The notes below the pieces were generated by a model. The model saw nothing but the letters and a program-made list of their open reading frames with translations, had not been told where the DNA came from and searched no databases. The position numbers were made by a program, and so were the translations under genes. A stretch of 38,835 nt of DNA from Rhodoferax sp. GTDB lineage: Bacteria > Pseudomonadota > Gammaproteobacteria > Burkholderiales > Burkholderiaceae_C. Below, piece by piece: positions 25,194 to 33,749 of the stretch. Each line of letters opens with the position of its first letter. Position 1 is the first letter of the stretch. The stretch is taken from positions 1 to 38,835 of the forward strand of contig NZ_JAAFHA010000030.1 in assembly GCF_010365055.1 (NCBI RefSeq). Direction: 5' to 3'.

Positions 25194-25802
25194 TTATTTG
25201 AGCAGGCCTTCGGCGCGCAGGGCGGCCTGCACGGCAGGGCGCTCACCAACGCGGATTATGAAGGCGCTGAGGTTGGCCAGGGTCGAGATATCAATGCCGA
25301 CATGTTTGCCCCAGCCGGCCACCACGAACAGATAGCCATCGGCGACGGTGAACGTGTTGCCCATCAAATAAGGCGTCTTGGCCAGCTCACTGTCGACCCA
25401 TTGCAGGCGTGAGTTGAGGCGGGTTTTGGCGATGGCTTTGGCGTCATCGGGCATGCCGGGGGTGAACAGCGGCGAAAAGCCTTTATGCAGTTCGGTGCCG
25501 ATGAAGTTGAGCCATTCCTGCAGCTTGTAACGCGCAAACGTGCCGTTGGCTGGCGCGAGTTGTTTGGCCGGCACTTGGTCGGCGATGTACTGCACGATGG
25601 CTGCGCCTTCACGCAACTGGGTGCCGTCGTCGAGCACCAGCAGCGGCACATAACCCAGTGGGTTGATGGTGTAGTAGTCGGTGCCGTCGGGCAGTTGGTG
25701 GGTTTTGGTCGGTGCGCGAATGGCTTCAAAAGCCAGGCCGGCCTCCTGCAGTGCAATATGGGGCGACAGCGAGCAGGCGCCAGGGGAGTAGTAAAGTTTC
25801 AT
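25194..25802 (-). CDS. Beta-class glutathione S-transferase
   Basis: 202 residues from the ATG at 25802. The N-terminal thioredoxin-like domain starts MKLYYSPGACSLSPHIAL, with the Cys10 and Ser of bacterial beta-class enzymes and cis-Pro in GYVPLLVLDDG, then LREGAAIVQYIAD for glutathione binding. The C-terminal helical domain includes FTVADGYLFVVAGW with the conserved Asp N-cap. It conjugates or reduces electrophiles with glutathione; the substrate cannot be read from sequence. It is cytosolic and a single gene, convergent with the cytochrome gene and sharing its terminator. Confidence 0.93.
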   Translation of the reverse strand: MKLYYSPGACSLSPHIALQEAGLAFEAIRAPTKTHQLPDGTDYYTINPLGYVPLLVLDDGTQLREGAAIVQYIADQVPAKQLAPANGTFARYKLQEWLNFIGTELHKGFSPLFTPGMPDDAKAIAKTRLNSRLQWVDSELAKTPYLMGNTFTVADGYLFVVAGWGKHVGIDISTLANLSAFIIRVGERPAVQAALRAEGLLK

Positions 25803-25956
25803 GCAAAGTCCTTGTAGTTGGTTCAACTGAATGGGTTGGAAAAACGGGGCCATGCCGATGCTAGCCGCTCCCACTTGGTCCTGCCGCCAGGGGGCTATTT
25901 GACTCAGGGTTGCTGCGCGGGATGGCGGCCGCCCGCCGCGACGCCCCGACAGGTGG

Positions 25957-27399
25957 TTAGCGGGTCAGGAACTCCAGGTACTTGGTGGCGAATTTGCCGT
26001 AGGGTGGCCACATGAATTTGATCGCACTGAACGGCGCCTGGTAGAACACCGGGCGCATCTTGGAGAAGGTGACGAAACCCTCGTGACCGTGGTAGTGGCC
26101 CATGCCGCTGTCGCCCACGCCGCCAAACGGCAGGTCGTGCTGGCCGACGTGGAACAGCCCGTCGTTCACGCTGACGCCGCCCGACATGACGTGCTGCAGC
26201 AGATGGTGCACCAGCGGCTTGTCGTTGCTGAAGGGGTACAGCGCCAGCGGACGCGGTCCGTCATTGATGGCCTGGATGGGCTGGTCAATGGTGGTGTAGG
26301 CGATGACCGGCAGCACCGGGCCGAAAATCTCGCGCGTGCGCAGGGCGCAGTCGGTCGGAGCGTTGAGCACGATGTGCGGCGCAATCTTGCGGCTGGCGGC
26401 GTCCCAGGCGGGCCCGGGGACGAGTTGCACCAGGGTGGCGCCGCGCGCCTGCGCTTCTTCCAGGGCGGCGACCACGCGATTGAATGCGCGCGCGTCAATC
26501 ATGGAGCTGTAGTCGGGCGTGTCCAGGCGTGGATAGCGTGCCAGCACGATGTCCTTCGCCATCGCCGTGAATTCGTCCACCTTGCCCGCGGGGATGTACA
26601 CATGGTCGACCGTGGTGCAGATCTGCCCGGCGTTGAAGTACTTGACGAACAGCAGGCGCTCGGCTGCCTTGCGCAGGGGGTAGTCGTCGCAAATGATGGC
26701 CGGCGACTTGCCGCCGAGTTCCAGCGTGACAGGGCACAGGTTGGGGGCGGCGGCGGCCATGACGGCGCGTCCGGTGGCGCCGGAGCCGGTGAACAGCAGA
26801 TGGTCAAACGGCAGCTTGGAGAACTCGATGCCGACGCCGCCGGTTTCGTCAAAGAAGGCCAGCTTGTCGTGGGGGAAATAGCTCGGGCATTTGTCGATCA
26901 GAAGCTGGGCCAGGTGGCGGGAATTCTCCGACATCTTTACCATGGAGCGGTTGCCGGCGGCAAAGGTGGCGATCAGGCCGCTGAAGCTGAGGTTGATCGG
27001 AAAATTCCAGGGCACGATGGCGCCCACAATGCCCAGCGGCTGCGGGATGACGCGGTTGCTGGCACCCAGGAAGTTCTTCAGGTCGACGCCGCGGCGCTGC
27101 GGTTTCATCCATTTCTTCAGGTGCTTGAGGGTGTGGTCCACGCCGTCCATGACGCTGAATATCTCAGCAAACAGGGTTTCATGGCGTGAGCGGTTGCCGT
27201 AGTCGGCGCTGATCGCCGCCACGATGGCCTCGCGGTTGTCGCGAATGAAAGCCTTCAGTTGGAGCAGGTCGGCCCGGCGCTCGTCAAAGCTGGGGTAGGG
27301 GTGGGCAAAGTAGGCGGCGCGCTGGAGCTTGAGTGTCTCGTCCAGGGAGCTGCGGATGAGGTCGACCGGGGTGACGGAATGCTGGGCAATGGCGGACAT
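25957..27399 (-). CDS. calB: Coniferyl aldehyde dehydrogenase-type aldehyde dehydrogenase
   Basis: 480 residues from the ATG at 27399, which has AGAGGTG upstream; the longer open frame is not family-like. It has the class 3-type ALDH fold: PLGIVGAIVPWNFPINLSF for cofactor binding, LLFTGSGATGRAVM, the general base in TLELGGKSP, the nucleophile in NAGQICTTVDHVYIP and EIFGPVLPVIAY. The C terminus FSAIKFMWPPYGK has the hydrophobic tail of CalB-like enzymes. It oxidises aldehydes such as coniferyl aldehyde to acids with NAD(P)+. The exact substrate is inference: the family also takes medium-chain aldehydes. It is divergent from the vanillin-dehydrogenase-like gene. Confidence 0.85.
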   Translation of the reverse strand: MSAIAQHSVTPVDLIRSSLDETLKLQRAAYFAHPYPSFDERRADLLQLKAFIRDNREAIVAAISADYGNRSRHETLFAEIFSVMDGVDHTLKHLKKWMKPQRRGVDLKNFLGASNRVIPQPLGIVGAIVPWNFPINLSFSGLIATFAAGNRSMVKMSENSRHLAQLLIDKCPSYFPHDKLAFFDETGGVGIEFSKLPFDHLLFTGSGATGRAVMAAAAPNLCPVTLELGGKSPAIICDDYPLRKAAERLLFVKYFNAGQICTTVDHVYIPAGKVDEFTAMAKDIVLARYPRLDTPDYSSMIDARAFNRVVAALEEAQARGATLVQLVPGPAWDAASRKIAPHIVLNAPTDCALRTREIFGPVLPVIAYTTIDQPIQAINDGPRPLALYPFSNDKPLVHHLLQHVMSGGVSVNDGLFHVGQHDLPFGGVGDSGMGHYHGHEGFVTFSKMRPVFYQAPFSAIKFMWPPYGKFATKYLEFLTR

Positions 27400-27710
27400 A
27401 GGACACCTCTTTGAAATGGGATGGATTATTTCACGCGGTTGAAATGGCCAGGGTTGGCAGGGTTGCCGGCAGGTCCGGCGGCCGCGGCCCTGGCGGTCCA
27501 GCTTGCTGTCTCGCGCATGCGGGCCTTGAGCCGCAGGCGTAGGATGTGGCCTGCCAGCGGCCGGCCGCACTGTTGGCGTGGCCCAGCGTCATCAGCGAAG
27601 CCTGCCTCGGGGCCCCGCCAAATCCCCGTTCGGACTGAGCCGGTCGTAGCCCCTTGATGCGTCCAGGGTGAACGGACTACCTGACATTATTCAACGCAAG
27701 GAGCTGCCTC
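27400..27710. other. Divergent promoter region between calB and the vanillin-dehydrogenase-like gene
   Basis: 311 bases with no gene recognised. It contains an 18-base palindrome with a third half site near the calB side (27411-27445) and the AAGGAG ribosome site of the right-hand gene. The central part is GC-rich with no recognised signal. Confidence 0.6.
27428..27445. promoter_or_regulatory. Candidate operator in the divergent aldehyde dehydrogenase promoter region
   Basis: ATTTCA-CGCGGT-TGAAAT is a perfect 6-base inverted repeat. A further TTGAAAT lies at 27411-27417, giving another inverted pair with the left arm. It is 29 bases from the calB ATG. Binding by a dimeric regulator is plausible; no regulator gene is adjacent. 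Confidence 0.4.
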
Positions 27711-29165
27711 ATGTCCGACCTGTCCATGTTGATCAATGGCCGCAAGGTCAGCGCCGAAAAGGGTGCCACCTTCGAGCGCCGCAATCCGCTGGACGGCAGC
27801 GTGGCCACCCGTGCCCCCGCCGCCTCCCCAGCGGATGCAGTGATGGCGGCGGATGCCGCCGCCGAAGCCTTCAAGTCCTGGAGCCAGACGGGCCCCAGCG
27901 AGCGCCGCATGCTGCTGCTCAAGACCGCTGACGCGCTGGAAGCCAAGACGCCGCAGTTCATCGAGGCCATGGCGGCCGAGACTGGCGCCTCCGGCATGTG
28001 GGCCGGCTTCAACGTGATGTTGGCCGCCGGCATGATCCGCGAAGCGGCTTCGCTGACGACGCAGATCAGTGGCGAGGTGATTCCGTCGGATGTGCCCGGC
28101 AGCCTGGCCATGGGTGTGCGCCAACCCGCCGGGGTGGTGCTGGGCATTGCGCCCTGGAACGCACCCATCATTCTCGGGGTGCGAGCCATCGCCACACCGC
28201 TGGCCTGTGGCAACACGGTGATCTTCAAGGGCTCGGAGAACTGCCCGCACACCCACCAGCTGATTGTGGAGGCCTTCTCCGACGCCGGTTTCCCGCCCGG
28301 CGTGCTGAACTACATCACCAACGCCCCGGCCGACGCCGGTGCCGTGGTGGAGGCGGTCGTGGCGCACCCGGCGGTGCGCCGTGTCAACTTCACCGGCTCG
28401 ACGCGGGTGGGCAAGATCATCGCCATGACCTGCGCCAAATACCTCAAGCCGGTGGTTCTGGAGCTCGGCGGCAAGGCGCCGATGGTGGTCCTGGACGACG
28501 CCAACATCGAGGACGCCGTCAATGGCGCCGCGTTCGGCTGCTTTGCCAACAGCGGCCAGATCTGCATGTCGACCGAGCGCATCATCGTGGACCAGAAAAT
28601 TGCCGATGAGTTCGTCAAGAAATTTGCCGCCAAGGCCAGCGCCTTGCCGCTGGGCGACCCGCGCAAGCCCGAGCCGGTGGTGCTGGGCTCGGTCATCGGC
28701 ATGAGCACGGTGGAGCACTGCAACGCACTGATTGACGATGCGCTGGCCAAGGGCGCCAAGCTGCTGTGCGGCGGCAAGGCAGAGAACACGCTGATGCCGG
28801 CCACCGTGCTGGACCATGTGACGCCAGCGATGAAGATCTACCATGAGGAGACTTTCGGCCCGGTCAAGTGCGTGGTGCGCGTCAACGGGGTGGAGGAGGC
28901 CGTGGCCTGTGCCATCGACAACGAGTACGGTCTGTCAGCGGCCGTGTTTGGCGGCGACATCGCCCGCGCCTTCAACGTGGCGCGGCGCATTGACTCCGGC
29001 ATCTGCCACGTCAACGGTCCCACGGTGCACGACGAAGCGCAGATGCCGTTTGGCGGCGTCAAGGGCAGCGGCATCGGCCGCTTTGGCGGCAAGGCCGGCG
29101 TGGCCGAGTTCACCGAGCTGCGCTGGATCACGATCCAGACGACGCCCCGGCATTACCCGTTCTGA
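27711..29165 (+). CDS. Vanillin/salicylaldehyde dehydrogenase-like aldehyde dehydrogenase
   Basis: 484 residues, with AAGGAG before the ATG. Blocks: PAGVVLGIAPWNAPIILGVR (cofactor and substrate tunnel), FTGSTRVGKIIA, the general base in VLELGGKAPMVVLDD, the catalytic Cys in NSGQICMSTERII and EETFGPVKCVVRV. The C terminus EFTELRWITIQTTPRHYPF is characteristic of the vanillin and salicylaldehyde dehydrogenase branch. It oxidises an aromatic aldehyde to the acid with NAD+. Next to a coniferyl-type dehydrogenase, a role in lignin-monomer breakdown is likely but not proven. No ferulate (fcs, ech) or demethylase genes are in the window. Confidence 0.88.
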   Translation: MSDLSMLINGRKVSAEKGATFERRNPLDGSVATRAPAASPADAVMAADAAAEAFKSWSQTGPSERRMLLLKTADALEAKTPQFIEAMAAETGASGMWAGFNVMLAAGMIREAASLTTQISGEVIPSDVPGSLAMGVRQPAGVVLGIAPWNAPIILGVRAIATPLACGNTVIFKGSENCPHTHQLIVEAFSDAGFPPGVLNYITNAPADAGAVVEAVVAHPAVRRVNFTGSTRVGKIIAMTCAKYLKPVVLELGGKAPMVVLDDANIEDAVNGAAFGCFANSGQICMSTERIIVDQKIADEFVKKFAAKASALPLGDPRKPEPVVLGSVIGMSTVEHCNALIDDALAKGAKLLCGGKAENTLMPATVLDHVTPAMKIYHEETFGPVKCVVRVNGVEEAVACAIDNEYGLSAAVFGGDIARAFNVARRIDSGICHVNGPTVHDEAQMPFGGVKGSGIGRFGGKAGVAEFTELRWITIQTTPRHYPF

Positions 29166-29168
29166 GAC

Positions 29169-29290
29169 CTTGTGGGGCAGACCGCAGTTACGCGAGGCGA
29201 ACCAGCTCTGTCCCCAACAGCTTGTCGGATATTGGAAGTCCCTTTGTGGGACAGGCTGCAGCTTGCGCGTAGTCGGAAGCGCTCTGTCTG
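29169..29290 (+). repeat. Imperfect direct repeat of about 47 bases
   Basis: Unit 1 (29169-29215) begins CTTGTGGGGCAGACCGCAG and ends AGCTCTGTCC. Unit 2 (29242-29290) begins CTTTGTGGGACAGGCTGCAG and ends GCGCTCTGTC. They align along their length with a few substitutions and a small indel. The second unit begins inside a hairpin GTCCC-TTTGT-GGGAC (29238-29252). It lies in the short gap behind the aldehyde dehydrogenase gene. Confidence 0.45.
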
Positions 29291-29298
29291 CTCTGGGC

Positions 29299-29568
29299 TC
29301 AGCCGGGTTGCGTTGCCAGCTCCAGCTGGGTCAGCCATGCCAGCGCGGCCGGGGCGCTGTTGCCGCACATCTCGGCTGACGGCATCAGCTGGCCGCAGAC
29401 GGCGGGTCGCTCCGGCTGTCCGAAAATGCGGCAGCCATTGGCGTCGTCGAGTTGCACGCAGCGCACGCCCGCGGGCTTGCCGTGCGGCATGCCGGGAATG
29501 GCGGAGCTGATGGAGGGGGCGATGCAGCAGGCACCGCAGCCGGGCCGGCACGTCATGTCAAACTTCAT
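29299..29568 (-). CDS. YkgJ-family cysteine cluster protein
   Basis: 89 residues. Eight cysteines are arranged as CRPGCGACC near the N terminus, then [23 protein letters not shown]. This is the CxxCxxCC-type cluster of the YkgJ/PF03692 family, which probably binds a metal ion, zinc or an iron-sulfur cluster; the role is unknown. It is short but complete, with the usual GxxCxxL and RPxxC order. It stands alone on the minus strand, converging on the aldehyde dehydrogenase gene, with repeat copy E directly upstream of its ATG. Confidence 0.85.
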   Translation of the reverse strand: MKFDMTCRPGCGACCIAPSISSAIPGMPHGKPAGVRCVQLDDANGCRIFGQPERPAVCGQLMPSAEMCGNSAPAALAWLTQLELATQPG

Positions 29569-29630
29569 TTGCTATACAAATAGTAGCTATAAAAGCAATG
29601 AGGACGCTGGCTAGAGTGCTTTTTTGTATG
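29569..29630 (-). repeat. Dispersed AT-rich intergenic repeat, copy E
   Basis: Read on the minus strand: CAAAAAAGCACTCTAGCCAG, CGTCCTCATTGC, then TATAGCTACTATTTGTATAGCA, matching copies D and F block by block. It is the only copy in the opposite orientation. It sits directly before the ykgJ-like ATG, in the 324-base gap upstream of mnmG. The rest of that gap (29631-29892) shows no gene or clear promoter. Confidence 0.6.
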
Positions 29631-29892
29631 AGATCATTGGTTTGTCCACAGCACCGGGTTGACAGCATCTGGCACGCCCTGGCGGTGAGCTTTGCGCTGC
29701 CACAGGCCGTCGGCGTCGAATGCCTGCCCGGCATTGCCGGTGGAATGAGTTTGGGTGGGTACTGCCTGCAAAGGCCAGAAGCGTCATGCCCCTGATTGTC
29801 CCCATATTTGGGAGCAGCCGGTAAAATCGCGTGTTGCCCACCGGGCGCAGGGCGCGCGCCTGTCTTCCCCGCCCACACTCAGATCCATAGTC

Positions 29893-31938
29893 ATGCTTTA
29901 TCCACAGAATTTCGACGTCATTGTTGTTGGCGGCGGTCACGCCGGAACCGAGGCGGCCTTGGCCGCGGCCCGCATGGGCTGCAAGACCCTGCTGCTCAGC
30001 CACAACATCGAAACCCTGGGGCAGATGAGCTGCAACCCGTCGATCGGTGGCATCGGCAAGGGCCATCTGGTCAAGGAGGTGGATGCCATGGGCGGCGCGA
30101 TGGCGGCGGCGACTGACGAAGGCGGCATCCAGTTTCGCATTCTCAATTCCAGCAAGGGGCCGGCCGTGCGCGCCACACGTGCCCAGGCGGACCGGGTTCT
30201 GTACAAGGCGGCCATTCGCCACCGGCTGGAGAACCAGCCCAACCTGTGGTTGTTCCAGCAGGCGGTGGACGACCTGATGGTCGAGGGTGACCGGGTGGTC
30301 GGTGCCGTGACGCAGGTTGGCATCAAGTTCCGATCCAGAACCTTGGTGCTGACGGCGGGCACTTTTCTGGATGGCAAGGTCCATGTCGGCCTGAACAACT
30401 ATGCGGCCGGCCGGGCCGGGGACCCGCCGGCGGTTTCCCTGAGCGCCCGGCTGAAGGAGCTGAAGCTTCCGCAGGGCCGGCTGAAAACCGGCACACCGCC
30501 ACGCCTGGACGGCCGCTCGATTGACTTTACTCAATGCATTGAGCAGCCCGGCGACGGCATGCCGGGCGGAATGAGCCCGGTGATGCCGGTGTTCAGCTTC
30601 ATGGGCCGGGTGGCGCAACACCCGCCACAAATGTCGTGCTGGATGACGCACACCAACGAGCGCACCCATGACATCATCCGCAGCGGCTTTGACCGCAGCC
30701 CGATGTTCACCGGCAAGATCGAAGGCGTCGGGCCGCGCTATTGCCCGAGCGTGGAAGACAAGATCAGCCGCTTTGCCGACAAGGACAGCCACCAGATTTT
30801 TCTCGAGCCCGAAGGGCTAACGACCAACGAGTACTACCCCAACGGCATCTCCACCAGCTTGCCGTTTGACATTCAGTACGCGCTGGTGCGCTCCATGCCC
30901 GGCCTGGAGAACGCCCATATCCTGCGGCCCGGCTACGCCATCGAGTACGACTATTTCGATCCGCAGCAGCTCAAAAGTAGTTTCGAGACCAAGGCCATCA
31001 AGGGCCTGTTCTTTGCCGGCCAGATCAACGGCACGACCGGTTACGAAGAGGCGGCGGCGCAGGGCATGTTTGCCGGCATCAATGCGGCGCTGCAGGCCGG
31101 CGCCCAAACCGCCTGGCCGCACGACACCTGGGTGCCGGGCCGCGACGAGGCCTATCTGGGCGTGCTGGTCGATGACCTGATCACCAAGGGCGTGACCGAG
31201 CCCTACCGTATGTTCACCAGCCGGGCCGAGTTTCGGCTGCAACTGCGCGAAGACAATGCCGATATGCGTTTGACCGAGGTGGGGCGCCAACTGGGCTTGG
31301 TGGACGATGCGCGCTGGGAAGCCTTCAATCGCAAGCGTGACGCTGTTTCACGTGAAACAGAGCGTCTGCGCTCGCTTTGGGTCAGCCCAAAGAATCTGCC
31401 CGCGCTGGAGTCGGAGCGGGTATTGGGCAAGGCGATTGAGCATGAATACAGTCTGGCGGATTTGTTGCGCCGACCGGATGTGAACTATGCTGGCCTGATG
31501 TCGCTGGAGGGGGGCAAGTATGCCAGTACCGAATTGAATGCGGCTGTTTCACGTGAAACACCGGCTTCTGCGCTGCCAGACGCAGACGCTGTGTTTGCCG
31601 CCGTGGTGATTGAGCAGGTGGAGATCGTGGCCAAGTACTCGGGCTACATTGATCGGCAAAAGGAAGAAGTCGGGCGAGCCGCCCACTATGAAAATCTGAA
31701 ATTGCCGCTGGAGCTCGACTATTTGCAGGTGTCGGCCTTGAGTTTTGAAGCTCGGCAAAAGCTGAGCAAGTACCGGCCAGAAACGCTGGGTCAGGCCTCG
31801 CGCATGTCGGGCATCACGCCAGCGGCAATCTCCTTGCTGCTGGTTCATTTAAAAAAGACCAACTTCAAGGGTTTCACTGAAGCGGGCAGGGTTGCCGCAG
31901 CCACTGTGTCGGGTGCTGCTGAGCAGGCGTCCAGCTGA
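29893..31938 (+). CDS. mnmG: tRNA uridine 5-carboxymethylaminomethyl modification enzyme MnmG (GidA)
   Basis: 681 residues from the ATG at 29893, giving the canonical [25 protein letters not shown]-binding glycines are in VVGGGHAG. Conserved blocks [47 protein letters not shown] and [16 protein letters not shown] follow, then the MnmE/tRNA-binding helical C terminus. With MnmE it makes cmnm5U at the wobble position of certain tRNAs. Two perfect parS sites lie in the 3' third and encode V-S-R-E-T both times, in the same codon phase. The stop overlaps the rsmG ATG as TGATG. No strong ribosome site precedes the start. Confidence 0.98.
   Translation: MLYPQNFDVIVVGGGHAGTEAALAAARMGCKTLLLSHNIETLGQMSCNPSIGGIGKGHLVKEVDAMGGAMAAATDEGGIQFRILNSSKGPAVRATRAQADRVLYKAAIRHRLENQPNLWLFQQAVDDLMVEGDRVVGAVTQVGIKFRSRTLVLTAGTFLDGKVHVGLNNYAAGRAGDPPAVSLSARLKELKLPQGRLKTGTPPRLDGRSIDFTQCIEQPGDGMPGGMSPVMPVFSFMGRVAQHPPQMSCWMTHTNERTHDIIRSGFDRSPMFTGKIEGVGPRYCPSVEDKISRFADKDSHQIFLEPEGLTTNEYYPNGISTSLPFDIQYALVRSMPGLENAHILRPGYAIEYDYFDPQQLKSSFETKAIKGLFFAGQINGTTGYEEAAAQGMFAGINAALQAGAQTAWPHDTWVPGRDEAYLGVLVDDLITKGVTEPYRMFTSRAEFRLQLREDNADMRLTEVGRQLGLVDDARWEAFNRKRDAVSRETERLRSLWVSPKNLPALESERVLGKAIEHEYSLADLLRRPDVNYAGLMSLEGGKYASTELNAAVSRETPASALPDADAVFAAVVIEQVEIVAKYSGYIDRQKEEVGRAAHYENLKLPLELDYLQVSALSFEARQKLSKYRPETLGQASRMSGITPAAISLLLVHLKKTNFKGFTEAGRVAAATVSGAAEQASS
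31344..31359. other. parS site 1 (inside mnmG)
   Basis: TGTTTCACGTGAAACA, the exact 16-base parS palindrome bound by chromosomal ParB proteins. It codes for V-S-R-E-T within MnmG. Confidence 0.93.
31545..31560. other. parS site 2 (inside mnmG)
   Basis: A second exact TGTTTCACGTGAAACA, 201 bases after the first and in the same codon phase, again reading V-S-R-E-T. Confidence 0.93.
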
Positions 31939-32624
31939 TGCGTGAGCTGGAATCGGCTTTGCGCGATGGCTTGGTGGATCTCGCGTTGGCGTTGGACGAT
32001 CGGCAAATTGGTCTGTTGCTCGACTACCTGGCGTTGATTGGAAAATGGACCCAAGTCTATAACCTGACGTCGGTGCGTGACCCGGCTGAGATGTTGACGC
32101 ACCACTTGCTGGACAGTCTGGCGGTGATTCAGCCCTTGCGCAGGCAGTTGGCCAGTTTGCGTGAGCAGGCGATGGGTGCGACTGTGGCGGCGAATGTCGC
32201 CCAGCTGCGACTGCTGGATGTCGGCTCGGGTGCCGGCCTGCCTGGCGTTGTAATCGCCATTTGCTGCCCCGAGATTGCCGTTGACTGCGTTGACACAGTG
32301 GCCAAAAAGGCAGCGTTTATTCGACAGGCGGCGGCGACCTTGAGGCTCGCCAATCTGCGTGGCCTGCACGCGCGGGTGGAAAGCTTGACCGAGCCCTACG
32401 CTGTGATCAGTTCGCGCGCCTTTGCGTCGCTGGCGGATTTCACTCGGCTGTCTTCGGCCGCGCTGGCACCGCACGGGATTTGGCTGGCCATGAAGGCCAA
32501 GCACCCCGCTGACGAAATCGCGGACCTGCCCAGCGAGGTGCAGGTGTTCCACGTGGAACAATTACGGGTGCCAGGCTTGGGCGCAGAGCGTTGTATTGTC
32601 TGGATGCGCGCCGCAGCGGTCTGA
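31938..32624 (+). CDS. rsmG: 16S rRNA (guanine-527-N7) methyltransferase RsmG (GidB)
   Basis: 228 residues. It matches GidB: QIGLLLDYLALIGKWTQVYNLT, the MLTHHLLDSLAV block, the S-adenosylmethionine motif LLDVGSGAGLPGVVIAI and VISSRAFASLADF near the C-terminal half. It methylates N7 of G527 in 16S rRNA. The start overlaps mnmG as TGATG, the common gidA-gidB arrangement. A short variable insert (REQAMGATVAANVAQ) precedes the SAM motif. Near its 3' end it carries a near-parS palindrome (32545-32560). Confidence 0.97.
   Translation: MRELESALRDGLVDLALALDDRQIGLLLDYLALIGKWTQVYNLTSVRDPAEMLTHHLLDSLAVIQPLRRQLASLREQAMGATVAANVAQLRLLDVGSGAGLPGVVIAICCPEIAVDCVDTVAKKAAFIRQAAATLRLANLRGLHARVESLTEPYAVISSRAFASLADFTRLSSAALAPHGIWLAMKAKHPADEIADLPSEVQVFHVEQLRVPGLGAERCIVWMRAAAV
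32545..32560. other. Degenerate parS-like palindrome (inside rsmG)
   Basis: TGTTCCACGTGGAACA differs from parS at two positions that are symmetric, so the palindrome is intact. ParB affinity for such a variant is uncertain. Confidence 0.45.
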
Positions 32625-32720
32625 CAGTTTTTGCAGCGGAACAGCCTGCTTGCGGAAAAAACGGAACGGTTGCCAACAAGCTAACGTAAACTCAGACTTT
32701 TCCAACCAAAGAAGCTCCCT

Positions 32721-32874
32721 TATGCTTGGCGTGGCCGATCGCGGAGGTTGTCCTGTCGCCATTGTCAGTCTTCATGGCTTTCTTGCCCAGGCCGGCGGGC
32801 TTGAAGCCCGCCTGTTTCACGTGAAACAGTTCAAGCGCTGCCGCACCGATGCCCGCGACCTCGCTCCACTTTAA
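32721..32874 (+). pseudogene. Possible remnant of a LysE-family gene start
   Basis: A 51-codon open frame beginning MLGVADRGGCPVAIV. The first 15 residues resemble, from memory, the N terminus of LysE-family exporters (MLGVADYGAFVVAIV), and such a gene sits between rsmG and parA in some relatives. After that the text is unrelated, and a parS site lies inside it. It may equally be a non-coding gap. No export helices remain. Confidence 0.25.
32813..32828. other. parS site 3 (upstream of parA)
   Basis: An exact TGTTTCACGTGAAACA in the gap between rsmG and parA, 58 bases before the parA ATG. It could serve partitioning and also parAB autoregulation. Confidence 0.93.
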
Positions 32875-32885
32875 GCAAACATTTC

Positions 32886-33671
32886 ATGGCTAAAATTTTC
32901 TGTGTCGCCAATCAAAAAGGTGGCGTTGGCAAGACCACCACCACGGTCAATCTGGCCGCTGGTCTGGCCAAGGTGGGGCAGCGCGTGCTGATGGTGGATC
33001 TTGACCCGCAGGGCAACGCCACCATGGGCTCGGGCGTGGACAAGCGCCAACTCGAACTCACGATTTATGACGTCTTGCTGGAAGCGGCCTCGGTGGCAGA
33101 GGCGCGGGTCAAAAGCGATCGGCTGATCGAGGCAGGCTGTGGCTACGATATTCTTGGCGCCAACCGTGAACTGACCGGCGCCGAGGTCGAGATGGTGGCG
33201 ATGGAGCGGCGCGAGCGGCGGCTCAAAGAGGCTTTGGCCGAGGTGGAAAAAGACTACGATTTCATCCTGATCGATTGCCCGCCCAGTTTGTCGATGCTGA
33301 CGCTCAACGGTCTGTGCTGCGCGCACGGTGTGATCGTGCCGATGCAGTGTGAGTACTTCGCATTGGAGGGCTTGACCGACCTGGTCAACACCATCAAGCA
33401 GGTGCACGCCAACCTGAACAAAGATCTGGCCATCATCGGCTTGTTGCGCGTCATGTTCGACCCGCGCATCACGCTGCAGCAGCAGGTGAGCGAGCAACTG
33501 AAAGCGCACTTTGCCGACAAGGTGTTCAACACCGTGATCCCCCGGAATGTGCGGCTGGCCGAGGCACCCAGCTACGGTGTGCCGGGCGTCGTGTTTGATC
33601 CCTTGGCCAAAGGAGCGCAGGCCTACGTTGCGTTTGCCCAAGAGATGGTGGCGCGCATTGAAACCCTGTAA
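32886..33671 (+). CDS. parA: Chromosome partitioning ATPase ParA (Soj)
   Basis: 261 residues. The deviant Walker A is KGGVGKTTT (residues 11-19), preceded by the FCVANQ strand. The next blocks are DLDPQGNATMGSG, then DFILIDCPPSLSMLTLN (Walker A' and B regions), and LNTVIPRNVRLAEAPSYGVP-type sequence near the C terminus. There is no N-terminal helix-turn-helix, so it is the short chromosomal type. It binds DNA non-specifically as an ATP dimer, and ParB-parS complexes move along its gradient. There is no good ribosome site before the ATG. It lies between parS site 3 and the hydrolase-like gene, in the same direction as parB. Confidence 0.97.
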   Translation: MAKIFCVANQKGGVGKTTTTVNLAAGLAKVGQRVLMVDLDPQGNATMGSGVDKRQLELTIYDVLLEAASVAEARVKSDRLIEAGCGYDILGANRELTGAEVEMVAMERRERRLKEALAEVEKDYDFILIDCPPSLSMLTLNGLCCAHGVIVPMQCEYFALEGLTDLVNTIKQVHANLNKDLAIIGLLRVMFDPRITLQQQVSEQLKAHFADKVFNTVIPRNVRLAEAPSYGVPGVVFDPLAKGAQAYVAFAQEMVARIETL

Positions 33672-33680
33672 TCGCCGCTT

Positions 33681-33747
33681 TATATATGCGAAATTGCCCT
33701 CTAGCCCACGTCCTTAATGCGTAAGCAGCTATCTAAATAGTAGTGAC
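33681..33747 (+). repeat. Dispersed AT-rich intergenic repeat, copy F
   Basis: TATATATGCGAAATTGCCCT, CTAGCCCACGTCCTTAATGC, then GTAAGCAGCTATCTAAATAGTAG. It fills nearly all of the 78-base gap between parA and the hydrolase-like gene. Confidence 0.7.
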
Positions 33748-33749
33748 CC

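Noticed and set aside
29755..29892. An upstream extension of mnmG by 46 codons
   Set aside because: The extension has no family sequence. The ATG at 29893 gives the canonical N terminus directly before the FAD-binding strand.
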